Origin: Flammulina velutipes
Taxonomy: Eukaryota; Basidiomycota; Agaricomycetes; Agaricales; Physalacriaceae
Assembly (NCBI GenBank): GCA_011800155.1
Contig: CM022376.1
Span: forward strand, 1,550,001 to 1,614,000
Direction of reading: 5' to 3'
Length of the DNA: 64,000 nt
Every line of letters begins with the position of its first letter. The first letter of the stretch is position 1. Of the stretch, positions 18,223 to 31,352 are shown one piece after another. The notes under the pieces were generated by a model, which saw only the letters and a list, made by a program, of their open reading frames with translations, was not told the origin of the DNA and searched no databases. A program made the position numbers and the translations under genes.

Positions 18223-21200
18223 TTAGATTTATTTATAATACGCCACGGAGTGGCTGTGTCACTGCAGACGTCTTACCGTCATGTCCAAACGCGATAATTC
18301 TCCTTTCCGACGCACAGTCAAATAACGACGTTCAATGAGCCGGAGAACAATTTCGTCGTCGTAATTGAAGCAGCTCCATTTGATTCCCGAGGTGCGTAAC
18401 AACAACTGAGCACGGAAACACCTTTTGATACATTTCCGTAGAATATATGACTTCTGCTCCCAGCCTTCCTCAAAGTCCTAGGCATGTCAGCCTCTTTAAT
18501 ATGAACGTTGGACTGCCCCGCCAAAAAAGAATATAAATGTCGTCGAAACGGATAATTGTCAACCCTGTCTATGGGTTTCTTGTGCAATCTGCATCGTACG
18601 CCGTTACCCTCTTTCCCGATTCATTCCTCAGCTCTTTCTGTAGCATTATCAAAGGTCAGCGAAGACATCCACCTCGAAAGCCCTTGGCATCCGACAGAGA
18701 GATCCTCCTTTTTAGTTCTGGAATCACGAAACCATACAAGTCTACCTTTGTTGCCAACCTGGAAGACGCCGCTCGCTCTGCATATTGACGCGCCAGGGCG
18801 GCAGCAGAGCCAAGTTCAGCTCTCGGGTCACTCGTTCCATCCCATGGTCGACGGTCGACGGTCGTGACCATGTTGGAATCGGAACTGTAAAGCTCTCTGC
18901 CCTTCTATACCGGAGAAATGCTCATTTCGTCACAGCTGGCCAACGTGCTCTATGAGGACCGTGCCAGTAACCTCAGATTATGGATCAACGGGCTCTTGAA
19001 GAAAACTTTGCGGACGACGAAATACGACGCGTTCTACGCGATGCAGCTCGTGGTCGAATCCTTCGCACCGGAAGTTGGTCACCCAGAATGGAGCGCGCAG
19101 GAGCCAAACATCTCCTCAGCCGGAACCGCTGAAACTAATCAGCGCGATTCACATCGCAACTTGAGAAGACGCGTAAAATTAGTGGTCCTCGCGATCTGCA
19201 ACCTATCGATTGGAATATGTTGTGTCCGAACGATATACCGGACGGTGACTTACGGCGACGCGTACGGACTGGTGAATATCTGGTACTCATGACCCATATT
19301 ACTACCGACGGCGGGGAGCCAATTATACGTCTGGCAGTGGCATTCATCCTCGGCATCCAAGGTCATTTATACACTCTACTATTGATAGCTTTTCAATAAC
19401 TTATTTTCAGATAGACATCAACCTTTTCACGGGTACATGACTCTGCGGACCACGCATCCTTGTGGTAACTCGTCAATGAAAGTATCATCGGCCTCGCCCG
19501 TTATCCGTGCCACTTGGTCTCGCAACTCTCAAAACTGCGAAGGACACAACGGTTCGGCAAGTTCGTCAGCGTTTGCATCATCACCAAGCGGCTGTGTACA
19601 TCGTGAGCGATGGTGGGCGTATTTGTAGATCTCTCGTTATCATCGAGAATGACCATCTGCGACTAGCATCGGAAGATATCACTGTGAGTCAGACCATCTC
19701 AGGCATTGTCAGTGATTGATACTTACTACATCATTACAGACCTCAAGCTTATGTGCATCTTAACGTGAACGGGAAGAATATTGCTTACGTCATACTTTAC
19801 GACACCGACTAGCTACACAGCTGTGGCTAGCCTAATTCCGTTTCCCCACTTACAATCAATCCATCTCCAAGAAATACTTATCAGTGCGCATTGGTGAGCA
19901 AGCATCTGATGCCTATCGGGTAAAACCAACTGAACTAAACCAGTACCTTCTAGATCTCCCGGCCTTTCCTCAGCAGTGGTTGGATACAATTCTGTCTGCG
20001 GGTCCAAGCCGTCTTGAACTACTCCGGTTATGACATCGAGTATGCTCTCATCCTCAATAGGATTAGCAGACTATCTGTCGCTTTCAAGACCCGCTGATTC
20101 GATAACCTTAATTTTTGAAGGCCAGCTTGGATCGTCAATATGACAGATGGCCAGGTTCAGGAATAACGCCACGCTGATTAGCAAGTATCCATACGGAACG
20201 TACGTGTTTCAGTTCCACCTTTACACCCGTCTCGCCGTTTACCTGTGATTTAGGTATGCCCACTTTAGCCGAAGGGCGTCTGTATACTATCAAAGTACTT
20301 CTATGGAGAGCAAGTCTCCGGTCGCAGGGAGCATTGACAAAGCCACACGACGGAGAACGTACAACCTAACAAAGTCCTGATCCGTCAGACGCGGAAGCCA
20401 GAGCTGGGAGCGTCGCAGCACGGGCCAGGACCAGTAGGATATACCCTTCGACGCCCAGGGGATCAATCCGGGTACGTACCCTCTAGCTTTCTGGTGGCGT
20501 TTTAGCCTGAACGTCAAAAAGATACCATCATGAACCCCGCATGGTTTTCCCTTCGCGAATGACAGTAGGCAAAATGATTGAGCTCTTGGCTGGAAAGGTG
20601 AAAGTTCTCTCATGATGGTCTACGTTTCGCCCTGAACGGGTTGGACAGACAGGAACGCTCAGCAGGAAGTTGTAGTATCGATTTGCGTGAAGGTGTGTCT
20701 TATCGTTATTTATACGCCAAGCTGCCATGGTTGACATATTTGTTCAGGTCGAGGACACGAGCCGAATCCTGATTGAGCACGAATCGAGCTATGTTGGCAA
20801 AGATTATTAGTGGAACCGTAGACATACCTCTGCTACCAGGTGCTTTATCGATCGCTCTCGCTCTGGGATAATGACCTGATACCCTTCTTACTCCAGAGAC
20901 TCTGTATGTTGCAGCGATATTACCATGCTTCTGAATGACACCTTTGACAACCTTTCGAAGCACATGATGATAGATAAAATGCGTACTAGAGCAAGGTAGG
21001 AAGAACCCACGCGCATTTCATCGATGGGTGCTTACCGAGGTTACTATTCACTTCTATAGAGACCCGCGAGCGTCTTAAACGTCACTACACCGCAGGTCGG
21101 TCTCGTGAAGGTGGTCTACGTACTGGAGAAATGGAACTCTTCATTTGCTACGGCCACTTGGTTGCTTCCTGGACGCTCAAAGGTCTTATCGGACCAGTTC

Positions 21201-21596
21201 GTGCCAGAATGTGGTCTGATGGGCTACCGTAGCTGGTACATATTCAGCGAGGATTCCAAGATGATGGCTCAGTTGACGACGTTGAAACATTGTTGTTCCA
21301 TTAACTCGATGAACTGAACTTCTAGCGATTGCGACATGATACTTAACAGTTTTAGTTGATGGCGATGAATGTTGTCCCGCGATTTGACGCTAGCAAGGGA
21401 AGATAAATGTATGTATAGACATAGACAATTTGAATATCGTATACGTTGCTGTATAGTTGCTGTATGTTGTCGGTCGAGACGAGCGAGCGATGTGTCTCGA
21501 ACCCAGAGTACTTGTACTTTAATTTGCGCGCGTGTTGTCTCTTTACTCGTGACCATCACCCATCATCGCCCCCACTGAGAACTTTGGACCAAAATC
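18223..21596. other. Gene-poor stretch with coding remnants
   Basis: Coding-like pieces appear but could not be joined into one gene. At 18,918-19,150 plus there is TTKYDAFYAMQLVVESFAPE. At about 19,197-19,366 plus there is [19 protein letters not shown] and [20 protein letters not shown], ending at a canonical GT. At about 19,500-19,683 plus there is TVRQVRQRLHHHQAAVYIVS, ending at a GTGAGT donor. At about 19,742-19,812 plus there is PQAYVHLNVNGKNIAYVILY with a stop. The last two are out of phase if spliced as the signals suggest, which points to a decayed gene. I do not recognise the family. From 20 to 21.6 kb I see nothing supported. Confidence 0.35.
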
Positions 21597-22512
21597 ATGA
21601 GTGGGAAAGGATCCAGCGCGACTGCATTGCGCAGACTGATGACAGAATACAAGCAGCTCACTGCGGGAGGTGTGATTAGCATCGCGGTTTCGTCACCAAT
21701 CCCCATACATTCTGAAATAGTTCCGCAGGCTCTCCGGATGGGATGTTCACAGCTGGTGCGTACAGCTCTCCACCATCCAACCCGACGGTGGCACTCATCT
21801 CCACCAACAGGCCCTATCACAGAATCAGGTCAGGTCGACGCACATGCGTTCCGTCGTTCTCCCCACTGACACGTCGCAACTTGTAAAAAAGATTTCTTCA
21901 CCTGGGAAGCGCTGATCTGTGGCCCGAAGGATACGCCGTTTGTATGTCCCCGCGTCAATGGTACCTCCCCCATCGCTAATGAAACCAGGAAGGAGGTGTA
22001 TTCTCGGCGAAATTGACATTTGTAAGGCAAAAGGCAATGTCTCTGTTCAAAGTGGCTGATTCACCCCCTCCTCTGAAAGCCGTCCGACTACCCGTTATCA
22101 CCGTTCAAGATGAAATTTGAGCCTCCGTTGTTCCATCCGAACAGTGAGCAGGTTATTTTGGGGGTTAGGTCTGAGTTCTGACCTTGGTTTAATCAGTCTA
22201 TGCTGATGGCAACGTCTGCATTTCCATCCTGCACACGCCCGGAGACGACCCAACGATGTACGAACAAGCTTCAGAACGGTGGAGTCCCGTTCAAAGTGTC
22301 GAGAAGGTCATCCTCAGCGTCATTTCCATGCTTGCCGGTGCGTGTGCATCCCTTGTGATTTCAGAAAACGTGCGTACTGAATCTTGCGTTTCCAACTAGA
22401 ACCAAACCTTGAAAGCGGGGCCAATATCGATTGCTGCAAGCTCTACCGGGATAACCGAGCAGAGTACGAACGCATCGTCCGGGAATCTATCAAGGAACAG
22501 CTGGGATTGTAA
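21597..22512 (+). CDS. UBC7: Ubiquitin-conjugating enzyme E2, UBC7/UBE2G2 (ERAD)
   Basis: Eight exons, seven short introns, all canonical and in frame. The protein begins [20 protein letters not shown] and continues [67 protein letters not shown]. The HPN precedes the active-site Cys in [16 protein letters not shown], then the acidic loop [20 protein letters not shown], and the C-terminus [14 protein letters not shown] ... KEQLGL. The [26 protein letters not shown] and C-terminal LGL identify the UBE2G2/Ubc7 branch, distinct from the UBE2G1 gene 11 kb away. Ubc7 works at the ER membrane with Hrd1/gp78-type ligases and Cue1-like activators to ubiquitinate misfolded proteins. Confidence 0.95.
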
Positions 22513-22657
22513 CCTACAGGAATATGTTTGTGGGTCCGTGAAAGAGCTGCGGGTACTGTAACATGTAGTAAGGAAATTTGTAGTAATTATACAGGTTCTA
22601 TGGTGAATGATGAAGTGGGTATGCAAGGGATACATAAGAAAAAGTGATGCAGGTTCG

Positions 22658-24271
22658 TTATGTGCGCAACTTGAATATACGAGCGGGAATAGACTTATCG
22701 AAGAAGTGGCGTTGGATATACTCGTTGCGGAAGAGGCCGTCCGGGTCGACCGTCTCGAGGACGTGTATAAAGTTGTCAAAGTGTGGGTAGAGCTCGCGGA
22801 GTTGTTGACGATGAAGGGAGTGCGCTTTAGCCCAGTGAGGACGGCCGCCGTGTTTTGCGAGGATATTCTCGAAACCATCGAATAGCTTCCGATAGGGAAC
22901 GTAGAGTCCATAAGGTCTGTTGAACGATCAGCGTTGTAGCGCGAGATGAAGAGCAAAGGTACGCACTTGAATTGGACGATGCCGATCCAGCAAGTTTCCT
23001 GTCCACGACTAGGACTCAACCAAATATCATCAGCCGCTGAGAACCGGACTTCGATAGGAAAGTGGGGCCTCAAGCCGTCAGGATCCTGGTACTCTCGGCC
23101 CAACCATGCGTGCAGATCACGAAGGCATGCTTGGGCATTTGTATAAGGCACAGCCCACTCGGTAGTGTATTGAAGAAACTGTATAGTTCCCTTTTAGACT
23201 CATAATGAGGGAATAGCACAGTGTACTCACGAGACAGTCCAGGTTGAATATTCGGTAGCTGTCGTCGACACGGATGGATCTGGGGCCGCCTAACCAACAT
23301 ACAAAGTGACCAGCGAAGTTTGTTACGGCGGCAAAGTAACGGCCGAGGAAAAGGATGAATTGGAGGACATGAAAGGCCATGAAAGTATCCCAGAACCAGC
23401 TTGTATCGGTCGTTTTAGGCTGGAGATGGGGATGAGTAAGACAGGGATAGGTGGTTGTAGACGCTTATTACCTCTTGCGTGCGATTCATCATGCCCACCC
23501 GGATGGTATCTGCAGATGGGGTCCATGCCAAGCGCACATGCTGGGCGGAGTGTGCGACATCGTCGAGGTTGTCGAGCACAGCATGAAACGGTCGTGACTC
23601 CGCAATCTCCTTCAATCTGAATGCTGGTTCCACTTCTAGTTCGACACTGATGATGAGGCCGGTGGCGCCTAGGCCACATACGGACGCGGTGAAAAGGTCC
23701 GAACGGTCCGAGCGCGAGCAGGATACACAGGATCCATCGGCGAGGAGGACGGTGAGGGCCATGACGTGCGTTGAAATAACGCCATATGCTATGCCGGAAC
23801 CGTGTGTCGCGGTTGTCACTATCCCACCGAGCGTCTGATCCGATATCGAGCCAACGTTTATCATCGCCAGACCGTGGCGGGCAAGGTGCTCGTGCAGCTC
23901 GTGCAGCGTGATTCCAGCCTCCACCGTCACGCGTCGTTTCTCAACGTCGACCTGGACAGCGTCAGCCGGAGTCCCGTCGAGCAACGCAATCTACTCACAG
24001 ACAGTAAACGGTTCAGCTTCTGCGTGCGCAGCATAAACTCGGTCGTGCACGCAATGTCGCTCGGACTGTGGCCCATCCCAGCGGCGCGTACCACTTTTTT
24101 CTCCCGGCGAGCTAGTTCAAGGATAAGCTGGCATTGCTCGATGTTCTCCGGCTCAAAGATACAGAGTGGTCGACAGTGGAATGTCTGTGCCCAGTTACTA
24201 AAGGCGAGCCGGGAATCGACAGTAATGTGGCGCAGTTGCGCGTAGAGGTCGTCGACAGAAAGCTGGGACAT
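22658..24271 (-). CDS. ALO1: D-arabinono-1,4-lactone oxidase
   Basis: Spliced minus-strand flavoenzyme. Exon 1 begins MSQLSVDDLYAQL, NWAQTFHCRP, EKKVVRAAGMGHSPSDIACT; the His in GHSPSD is the expected site for covalent FAD. The FAD-binding part continues AGITLHELHEHLARHGLAM, SDQTLGGIVTTATHGSG, ALTVLLADGS and SVCGLGATGLIISVELEVEP. The substrate domain follows (FHVLQFILFLGRY, YRIFNLDCLVS, PIEVRFSAADDIWLSPSRG). The C-terminus holds the family signature HWAKAHS ... DNFIHVLETVDPDGLFRNEY, ending IFKLRT with a stop at 22,658-22,660. It catalyses the last step of D-erythroascorbate synthesis at the mitochondrial outer membrane. The frame is open further upstream to 24,529, but the residues there look non-conserved, so I chose ATG 24,271. 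Confidence 0.92.
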
Positions 24272-25565
24272 GGATGAGCAAACTCGACGAAATTCATTTT
24301 CGCCATCGCTTTTATATCGAATCGCCTCTGATGACAATTTGATCTGCGGATCGGGGGGTGTATCGGTTGTTACCGAGCCGCCGTACGGCAAACGCCGAGG
24401 GTGCCTGCCTAGCTCGCAAAATTCAAAAATAATACCTGAAAAGTATTCGTCATTAATGGCAATAGGAGCGATGGATGGACCCACAGCATGGATCTCGGTG
24501 CCAACCGGTCCAATCTCATCATCGCGCAACTATCTCAGGGACTTCCCCCACTAGATGCATGCGATGCTGACGGATGGATCTACCTTGTGACGCATCCAAA
24601 CCATTACCATCCCGGCTATAGAATTCGCGCGCGTGTGAAGAGAAACCATACCATTCAGCCCACAGCATGGTTTATTATTCAATACACTGGGTGTTCGCGG
24701 CCCGCGAATCAGAAAAAGAATTAAAAAGAGAGAAAGATAGGACATACATCGTCCGGGTAAGTACAAGATGGCCCAGCGCCCAGAAAGGTTTGCATTACAT
24801 AGTGTGTCGTATGTAGAAAATAAGAGTCCACCATCAATTTTTCTTCGCGCGGACGCGCGGATGTTCCGTCTAGTGTGGCGCAAGCTATGATGCATATACC
24901 ATACATTCAAATTCATTGACACGGGAATCAAAATTGTGGGTTGACCAATGTCAGTCTCCATTTCTATCACGTTACACGCTACGCATATGGGCTATTGCCT
25001 ATTAGTATTAGATATTTTTGTTTTTGAGAGACAGAGAAAGCTTTTCTGTGTCAATACTGTATGAAAGGTTAGTTCTGGTAACATAGTCGAACATCAGAGC
25101 ATTCATAATTGAAGTATGGCAATTTGAACCTATGAGCTGAAGCCTCCAAGCGACTGGATAGATTACAGATGTGGCGGTGGGTTGGCTCAGAATAGCGCAG
25201 CGGCATATTTACATTCTTCCGCGTGACGGGCCTTAGTATTAGAGAGGGTGACACATTCACTATGCAGCTATGTAGCTCGCTATACGATGAAGCAATTGAA
25301 TGTGGCGCGCCGCACCTAGCGCCGGCATTGCGGCAATGGCTGATAGGCTCAGGGACATGGCTGATAGGTCACGGCATGGCTGATAGGTTGCGGCATGGCT
25401 GATAGGTTCCCAGCACATCGCATAATGAACCCACAGCATAGCTTAAATATATGTAGTACACCTCCTCATCAAATCAACGTCTTCCTCCTAATTCAGAAAG
25501 TCAAACGTCACTCTGTAATACCAGCTCATCAACACCGAGCCAAACATAACACTGCAATAAGATGC
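24272..25565. other. Intergenic region between ALO1 and the HSPA12-like gene
   Basis: It contains the ALO1 promoter side, no gene I can support, and a short tandem repeat at 25,330-25,411. Confidence 0.4.
25330..25411. repeat. 19-22-bp tandem repeat
   Basis: Four copies of a unit with the core ATGGCTGATAGG. The last three are spaced 19 bases apart (CATGGCTGATAGGTCACGG, then TTGCGG in the next); the first is about 22 bases and less regular. It lies about 155 bases downstream of the stop of the HSPA12-like gene. Confidence 0.8.
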
Positions 25566-28500
25566 TTACCGTCCCCATTCCTGGTTATCGTACAACAAGA
25601 TTCCCCGGACTTCCGCACTGTCCAACTCGAGCCCTAGCTCAAACTCTAAAGCCCTTCACCATCAGTATTCGTAGCGCCCGCACGAACGCAATCGTACCAG
25701 TATAGAACCCAGCGCCGCTCAGCGCGCCTTGTCTAAACGCTGGCAAGGATGACAAGTCAACAGTCCATTTGCACAGCTCGGTAGTCTCCCCTTCATCTGT
25801 ATAGCGCATAATCCTATCAGACTCGCTCGTATACATGACGGCCACAAATGCCGAATCTGTCGGTTATTCAGCATCCAAGTTCCCGGCAGAATTAGCGAAC
25901 ACACCTTGCACCGTCTGCGAGAACTTGCTGATAGCCACGGGATCAGATCATGGGCATCGTATCGGGGGAAAAACATACCAGAAATTCGTCGTCAGCCGCT
26001 GTCTAGATAGTAGATGTACCTTTTAACGCCACCACTCAAGATTGATAACAACATGAAACTCTTACCCTTTACGAAGAATGGCACCTTTCTGGACGAGATA
26101 CTGTAAGCTGCAAGGCTGTTCAAATCTTGCCCGATTAAACGCGAAGCATCGCACTGACCGATTGTCGCAAATATGAACTCCTGCGTCATTCGTCTTGATA
26201 TACGCAGGTCTCTTCTGCCAGTCTTCCTGGTCGGCAGGCAGTTTGACCTGGCAAACAGTCATACGTTAGTTCTTTCGGCAGCCCCTCCTTCGTCGAACAC
26301 ACACACGCACCTTCATGATGTAGGATCGTGGGGCAATCACGCTGGACACTAACGGTCGACGAGCCAAACCGTACCGAGCCGCTCCTCGAAGAGTAGCCGT
26401 GTCTGCATCTACGGGCCGCGCGATAACTCTGATACGAGACGAGAACCGTTCCTAAACAAGGACTTAAACCACCAATCTCCGTTCACAATTGGCGCGCAAC
26501 ATACCTCGACCCTCTGTTTTAAATACTCGCTTCCCGCGAATCCTCCAACAAGCAGTAAAGCATCGATCCGCTGATCGACCCTCCGTGTCTGCTCTTCGAT
26601 CAAGACGAGAACCTAGTCGGCGTGGTCAGTTCCACGTGTAACCTTTACGCAAAGGAGATACTGACTTGTTCGACGACAGGATCAAAGCTGAGAGCAACAA
26701 TGAGCTTTCTTATGTCCGCGGTATGAAGAACACGAACGAACGTACACTTCGCGTCGTAAAAGAGCCCCAGGAATCGAAAGTTGTCCATCTACCAAGCCGA
26801 CTGATGGATCATTGGGATCTTCGACGTTGAAGCATGTAAAATGGAACATGTTTTCTGCATCGACATCAGTAATGAGACACTATCAAGCTTCGACTTCATT
26901 AATGAGCACCCACCATCGTCCCGGACACCTCCGTAATCCAGCTTGTCAGTTTCGCTGAATGAGTGCACTGTAATGGAGCCCATCAGCCTCGCACTTCCAA
27001 TCGCAATAAAGAACTCACTGAAATTTGCCAAAGACGCTGCATCGAGATGCGCGGGGTGATCGGAGAGGAGCTGGAATCAAGAATTGGAGTCCCGCCCGAC
27101 GCAAGCAAAGCCAAAATCCTCACCGTCTTCACAAGTTCGCGGAATCTCAAATCCAAGAAAAGACTTCCGCAGTTAGCGCCGGACCTTGCAGCGATTTCAG
27201 CGATTTCGAGGTTCGCCATCTGGCCTATAATCTACGAAGTCAGAGTTAGTTGTCTGCAAGGGCTTGGATGGGTGGATATGACTAACCTTGTAAATAGCGA
27301 GGTCCACAGTTCCACCACCGGCATCACAGACGATGAAGTTCTGGGACGGCCTAAGCTTGTGAAGGTCTGTGAGATGAGCACAATGAACGGCAGCCGCCTC
27401 TGGCTCGGTAATGATACGAAGACGCTCCCGCCAGTCTTTGTCTCCCGCTCGAGCGCTCTGGACTAAACCTGCGGCTATAGCTGCATCTCGCATGATATCG
27501 CATCCCCTGGCATCCCACGCAGCTGGGACTGTCAACCAAACATCAGCAGTATCTTTTCATAACCGTCAGCCTAGGCTAACTTGAGCGAAAGATAAGGCGT
27601 ACTAAGATCTGCGACAGCTCCAATGTCGCGCGTTATCTGCTCTTTCGCATACTCCCATAAGCATCCCAGGAAATCAATAATGAGATCGATCGCTTTCTTT
27701 CCTGGCTAGATGAACGTGAGGTGGTGATACGTATCCTCGTTGATAAATGACGCGTACTGGGAGAGGGGGAAGACGCGGGTCAACGGCGGATTGATCTCTT
27801 AGAGCGTGTGGCTCGAGGAAGAGCTTGAACCATTCGCATTTCATGGTATCTGGGAGCGGACCTGCATTCTTCGCCTCGAGGCCCCACGCCAGAACACGTC
27901 CGACGTCGTCGTAGAGTAGACAAGTGGGAATCTATGACCGCGGGGGTGGCTTTTGCAGTCTGGATAAGAAGTAGAGATAGAACCTACCTTTCTGAAGTTC
28001 TCGAATGACCCCGGCCAGCTCAAGATCTGCTGAATCTTACCCCCGGCTATACGCGACGAGCCATACGCCTGGATAGTTGACTTAGCGTAAAACCGAAGAG
28101 TGTTCAGGGGAAGGAAGAGCGTACCACGCCGGAGAACGTAGTACCTGTCTAGAGTTGAGTGGGAGTCTCAGCTAGAAGCATGGCAGGGACGTACCGAAAT
28201 CAATGGAAACAGACATTTTGCCTTCGTCTATCGGTGGAGAGCTGGGTTCTGAACGTCCGACTGGCGACGTTGACATTGGCGGAGGTGAGCCTGGAGATAA
28301 CGAAGAAGACTGGAAGGGGCTGCCATTCATCCCGTAGCTGATAGACTGTCGCATAGAGCTGTTCATCGAGTAAGAAGGGTTGTGGCCGTTCATTCCATTG
28401 CTCATTGAGGGAGGCCGAGGAGATGAAGTTCTTCCGTGAATCATGCTCATTGGTGGCGGCGACGAAGGTCGTCCGTCCCATCCCTGCTGTTGAGGTGGAT

Positions 28501-28687
28501 AGTAACCATTCTGGGCAAGATGCACCGGTGGAGGCGACGGAAGAGGCTGCCCTTGGTAGGACGGTTTCGCCGTGAGATCCTGAATCGGAGACGGCTGCTG
28601 ATTGACAAAAGCGGGATTGAACTGCGAAATAGGACGGTTTCCTTGCTCGTTGTTGGCTTTATTTTTCGGTTCACCGCAGCAGCTCAT
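25566..28687 (-). CDS. HSPA12-like Hsp70-family ATPase
   Basis: Minus-strand gene with many introns. The first about 160 residues are disordered, rich in P, S, N and Q (MSCCGEPKNKANNEQGN, PPPMSTSPVGRSEPSSPP). The Hsp70-type nucleotide-binding domain then starts: VSIDFG (phosphate 1), ILSWPGSFENFRK, LTVPAAWDARGCDIMRDAA, RLRIITEPEAAAVHC and FIVCDAGGGTVDLAIYK (phosphate 2). The C-terminal part includes RIDALLLVGGFAGSEYLKQR (adenosine region) and TVDLSSLP, AGFYT|EFELGLELDSAEVRGILLYD. The last join uses a GTACGA donor and TTTAG acceptor and puts the stop at 25,566-25,568. Such proteins are numerous in mushrooms and lack a normal peptide-binding domain. Their client or signal is unknown. Confidence 0.85.
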
Positions 28688-30065
28688 GGTGGAAGCAACG
28701 ACAGCGACGACAGCGACTTTGACACTGTCTGCCGCTTGACAGATGGGTGGGCGCTAAACACAAGGCATGACCCTGGTGGCAGTGCACCTCGGATCCAAGT
28801 TAGGAGCGGGTTCGACATTAATGAGACTCAAAGGCTATAGAAACTATTGTACTTGACGCGTCTAATAGCATAGTCATACGCGTTGAATTCTGCACCAATC
28901 GTGACCGTCCCACTGCCAACCGGTTCTGACCGGTTCATCATAATTTATTCCCGAGAGTTGACTTGGGTCCAAACCTCACTGGAACCTACGACTCGGAAGA
29001 GCATCAAGGTAGATTTAATACCAAGATGGGAGATATCCGAGTGTGTAGCGGACGGCCTCTCACGAATCACCCGCAACAGCACCCGTAGCGAGGAATTATC
29101 CATTCGGGATGGCATACAACGCTTCGAAGCTGCATGCCTTTCATCCATCGATGTCTAGATTGGTCGAACGCGGCGCGGAAAGGCGTCGGAAGTTAGCTTG
29201 GGGTCGTATAATTCACATTATTGAATTCTGCACGAAGGAGAATTTACCCCAACCTACATGAACGTGTCAGGCCTAGGGGGTTTGAGAGCGCACACAAGAC
29301 AAATGATTACCAGTAAGAGGCATCTACATTCATGCCCAACACAGTACTAGTAGCCCAGAGTAGCCCTCACTTGTACGGATCGATCCCTCAGAACTTCGGC
29401 GTCGGAACCCCAGGGAGGATTCCATTCTCAACGCAAACAGTCAGTCAGTCAAAGAGAGGTTCTGATTCCCAAGGGATATTAATCCGAGAAATGCGGAAGG
29501 AGCCGCCAGCAGACAGCCATGAGTCCATGACATTGTGAGTCCGTTGCCGTGTATATATGACATAGGAAGGACCATTAAGTGAACCAGTGAGAATGTTGTC
29601 GTTAGATGTACCGTAAGTCGGGATGAGACTACTAGCGCGAAGGGGTATCGGCGACACGTAGGGCGAGTAGGTGGCGCCGAAGTTCGGGACATTATTCTCG
29701 TAATTCATGAGAAGAAAATCTGATGATAGTTCAATAGCGTTTTATCAATTGTTCAAGGCGAACTAACCGCGAAACTTACCAGCAGCGCTCAATCAGGATG
29801 AGAAGCACATGGCATTCCGACATTCAACCATTTTGTTACTTGCCGGTGAAGTGATGACTTGGCGTCAAGAGGAGATTTCCGGTCACTATGAATGTCTCCA
29901 ATATGCTCACTTGGTGCACCCTCCCTAGGTTATATAACCTTAACACGCCTCATCGTGAATGGAGAAAATGACAGGTCCACCCAGGCGTGATCGCGAAGAC
30001 GCGATCGGAGTTCGAAAGCGGCCATTGCCGTTTACGGAACTCAGCCCTAAACCACCAAGTCCAAC
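28688..30065. other. Intergenic, with one doubtful small frame
   Basis: A minus-strand frame at 29,445-29,708 encodes 87 residues (MNYENNVPNFGATYSPYVS ... SGGSFRISR-like tail) rich in N, S and Y. No family is recognised and no donor to a further exon is convincing. The rest shows nothing. Confidence 0.3.
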
Positions 30066-30441
30066 ATGGCCACGCCACAACAGCTTTCCCAACAGCTCAC
30101 CAAAATCGCGCAGAATTGGTCCCCTGAGCTCGTCCGAAACCAAGTTCAATTCGGCACCTTTCTCGCAGCGCTGGCGAAGCACCCCAAGCTCACCCCAGAA
30201 ACGGTAGAGGCCGCTCGAGCCCTGCAGAACAATGTGATGCAGAAAAAGGTCTGCGTCGTCGAGTCTTCTGTGATTTCAACGAGTACTGACATGAGGTGTC
30301 CGTTTCTAGTACCAGCTTTCTGCGAAGATGCTGAAACCGGCGTCGGTGCCTCATCATTATGAGCGTTTGGTCGAGGCGACGGAAAAGAGCGCACGGGGAA
30401 TCATCCGACCTTGGTGGAAGACGTTCTTCGGAATATGGTAG
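30066..30441 (+). CDS. Small conserved-looking protein, unknown
   Basis: Two exons. Exon 1 is MATPQQLSQQLTKIAQNWSP ... ALQNNVMQKK to a GTCTGC donor. After a TCTAG acceptor exon 2 is YQLSAKMLKPASVPHHYERL ... RGIIRPWWKTFFGIW, with TAG at 30,439-30,441. The total is about 104 residues, helical, with a tryptophan-rich basic C-terminus. It has the look of a small mitochondrial matrix or inner-membrane accessory protein, but I do not recognise the family and assign no function. The first donor is GTCTGC, weaker than most here. Confidence 0.6.
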
Positions 30442-31352
30442 TGCCTTCCCTTCGTACATATGCTATATGCTGCCCTTTGATGTCTTGCACGAGACGGGTC
30501 AAATGCGCTCAGACTTGTGAACCATGGAGCTGGTTTTTAATTGATATTTGCACGAGACAGGTCAGACGTCTCTCCTCGTACATCGAATGCTATGCAGTCC
30601 ATGCGCACCCATGAAGTCTTCGGTGGCTTCTTACCCTTCATTTCCACTGTTCGATTCCGACCAGGCACCGAAGTGTTACACTGGTCAAACCATCGATACG
30701 ACTTGTGTTCTACCTGAGAGAACAATCTCAATGCATATGTAAGTCTGACCATGTTGCTGCATTCCTACTTTGTCCCCTGTAAGTCCTCAAGCCATGGAAC
30801 AGAGCATTGACAACGCATCATAGACTTAATTTAACTTTCTCGCGATGATTCAGAACGCATCACCTTCCTACTAAGTCCTTCTGCGATTCATTGACATAGA
30901 ACTCAATCGAAACAAACTGACTGTTTTTCTCGAAAAACAGTTGTGCCCAACATTGACATGGTGGCGCTCACTAAAACAGATAAATCACATATTAGTGATA
31001 TTTCCCCCCAGTGAGTGATCAATACGAAGTCTGAAACTCTTCAGTGATATATCGCATGTACAGCTCTAGAGAGACGATACAGTCACCTATGTGGCGTAAT
31101 AAGCATACGAATTCAATCAAAAATATGATAGGTACAACTTCAGAATGAAAATCCCTCTATCCGCATCTCTCAATTAACGCCTCAATAGTTGTTCAGAGGG
31201 CGCGACAGTCCTATAATCTACTTGTCACGGACATCACCTCATCCAGCTGGCAACCCCGCAAACACAGGCAACGCCAAACATCTCCTCAACGTGAGCCACT
31301 CCTCTTCTTTGAACCGTTCTGGGATCTGAATGTCGCGCATGCAAACTAGCGA
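30442..31352. other. Intergenic, nothing supported
   Basis: AT-rich stretch without domain-bearing frames on either strand. It presumably holds the 3' ends of the two convergent flanking genes. Confidence 0.4.

Noticed and set aside
24272..24529. N-terminal extension of D-arabinono-lactone oxidase to 24,529
   Set aside because: The frame is open but the extra 86 residues lack family similarity, and the gene has a good ATG at 24,271.
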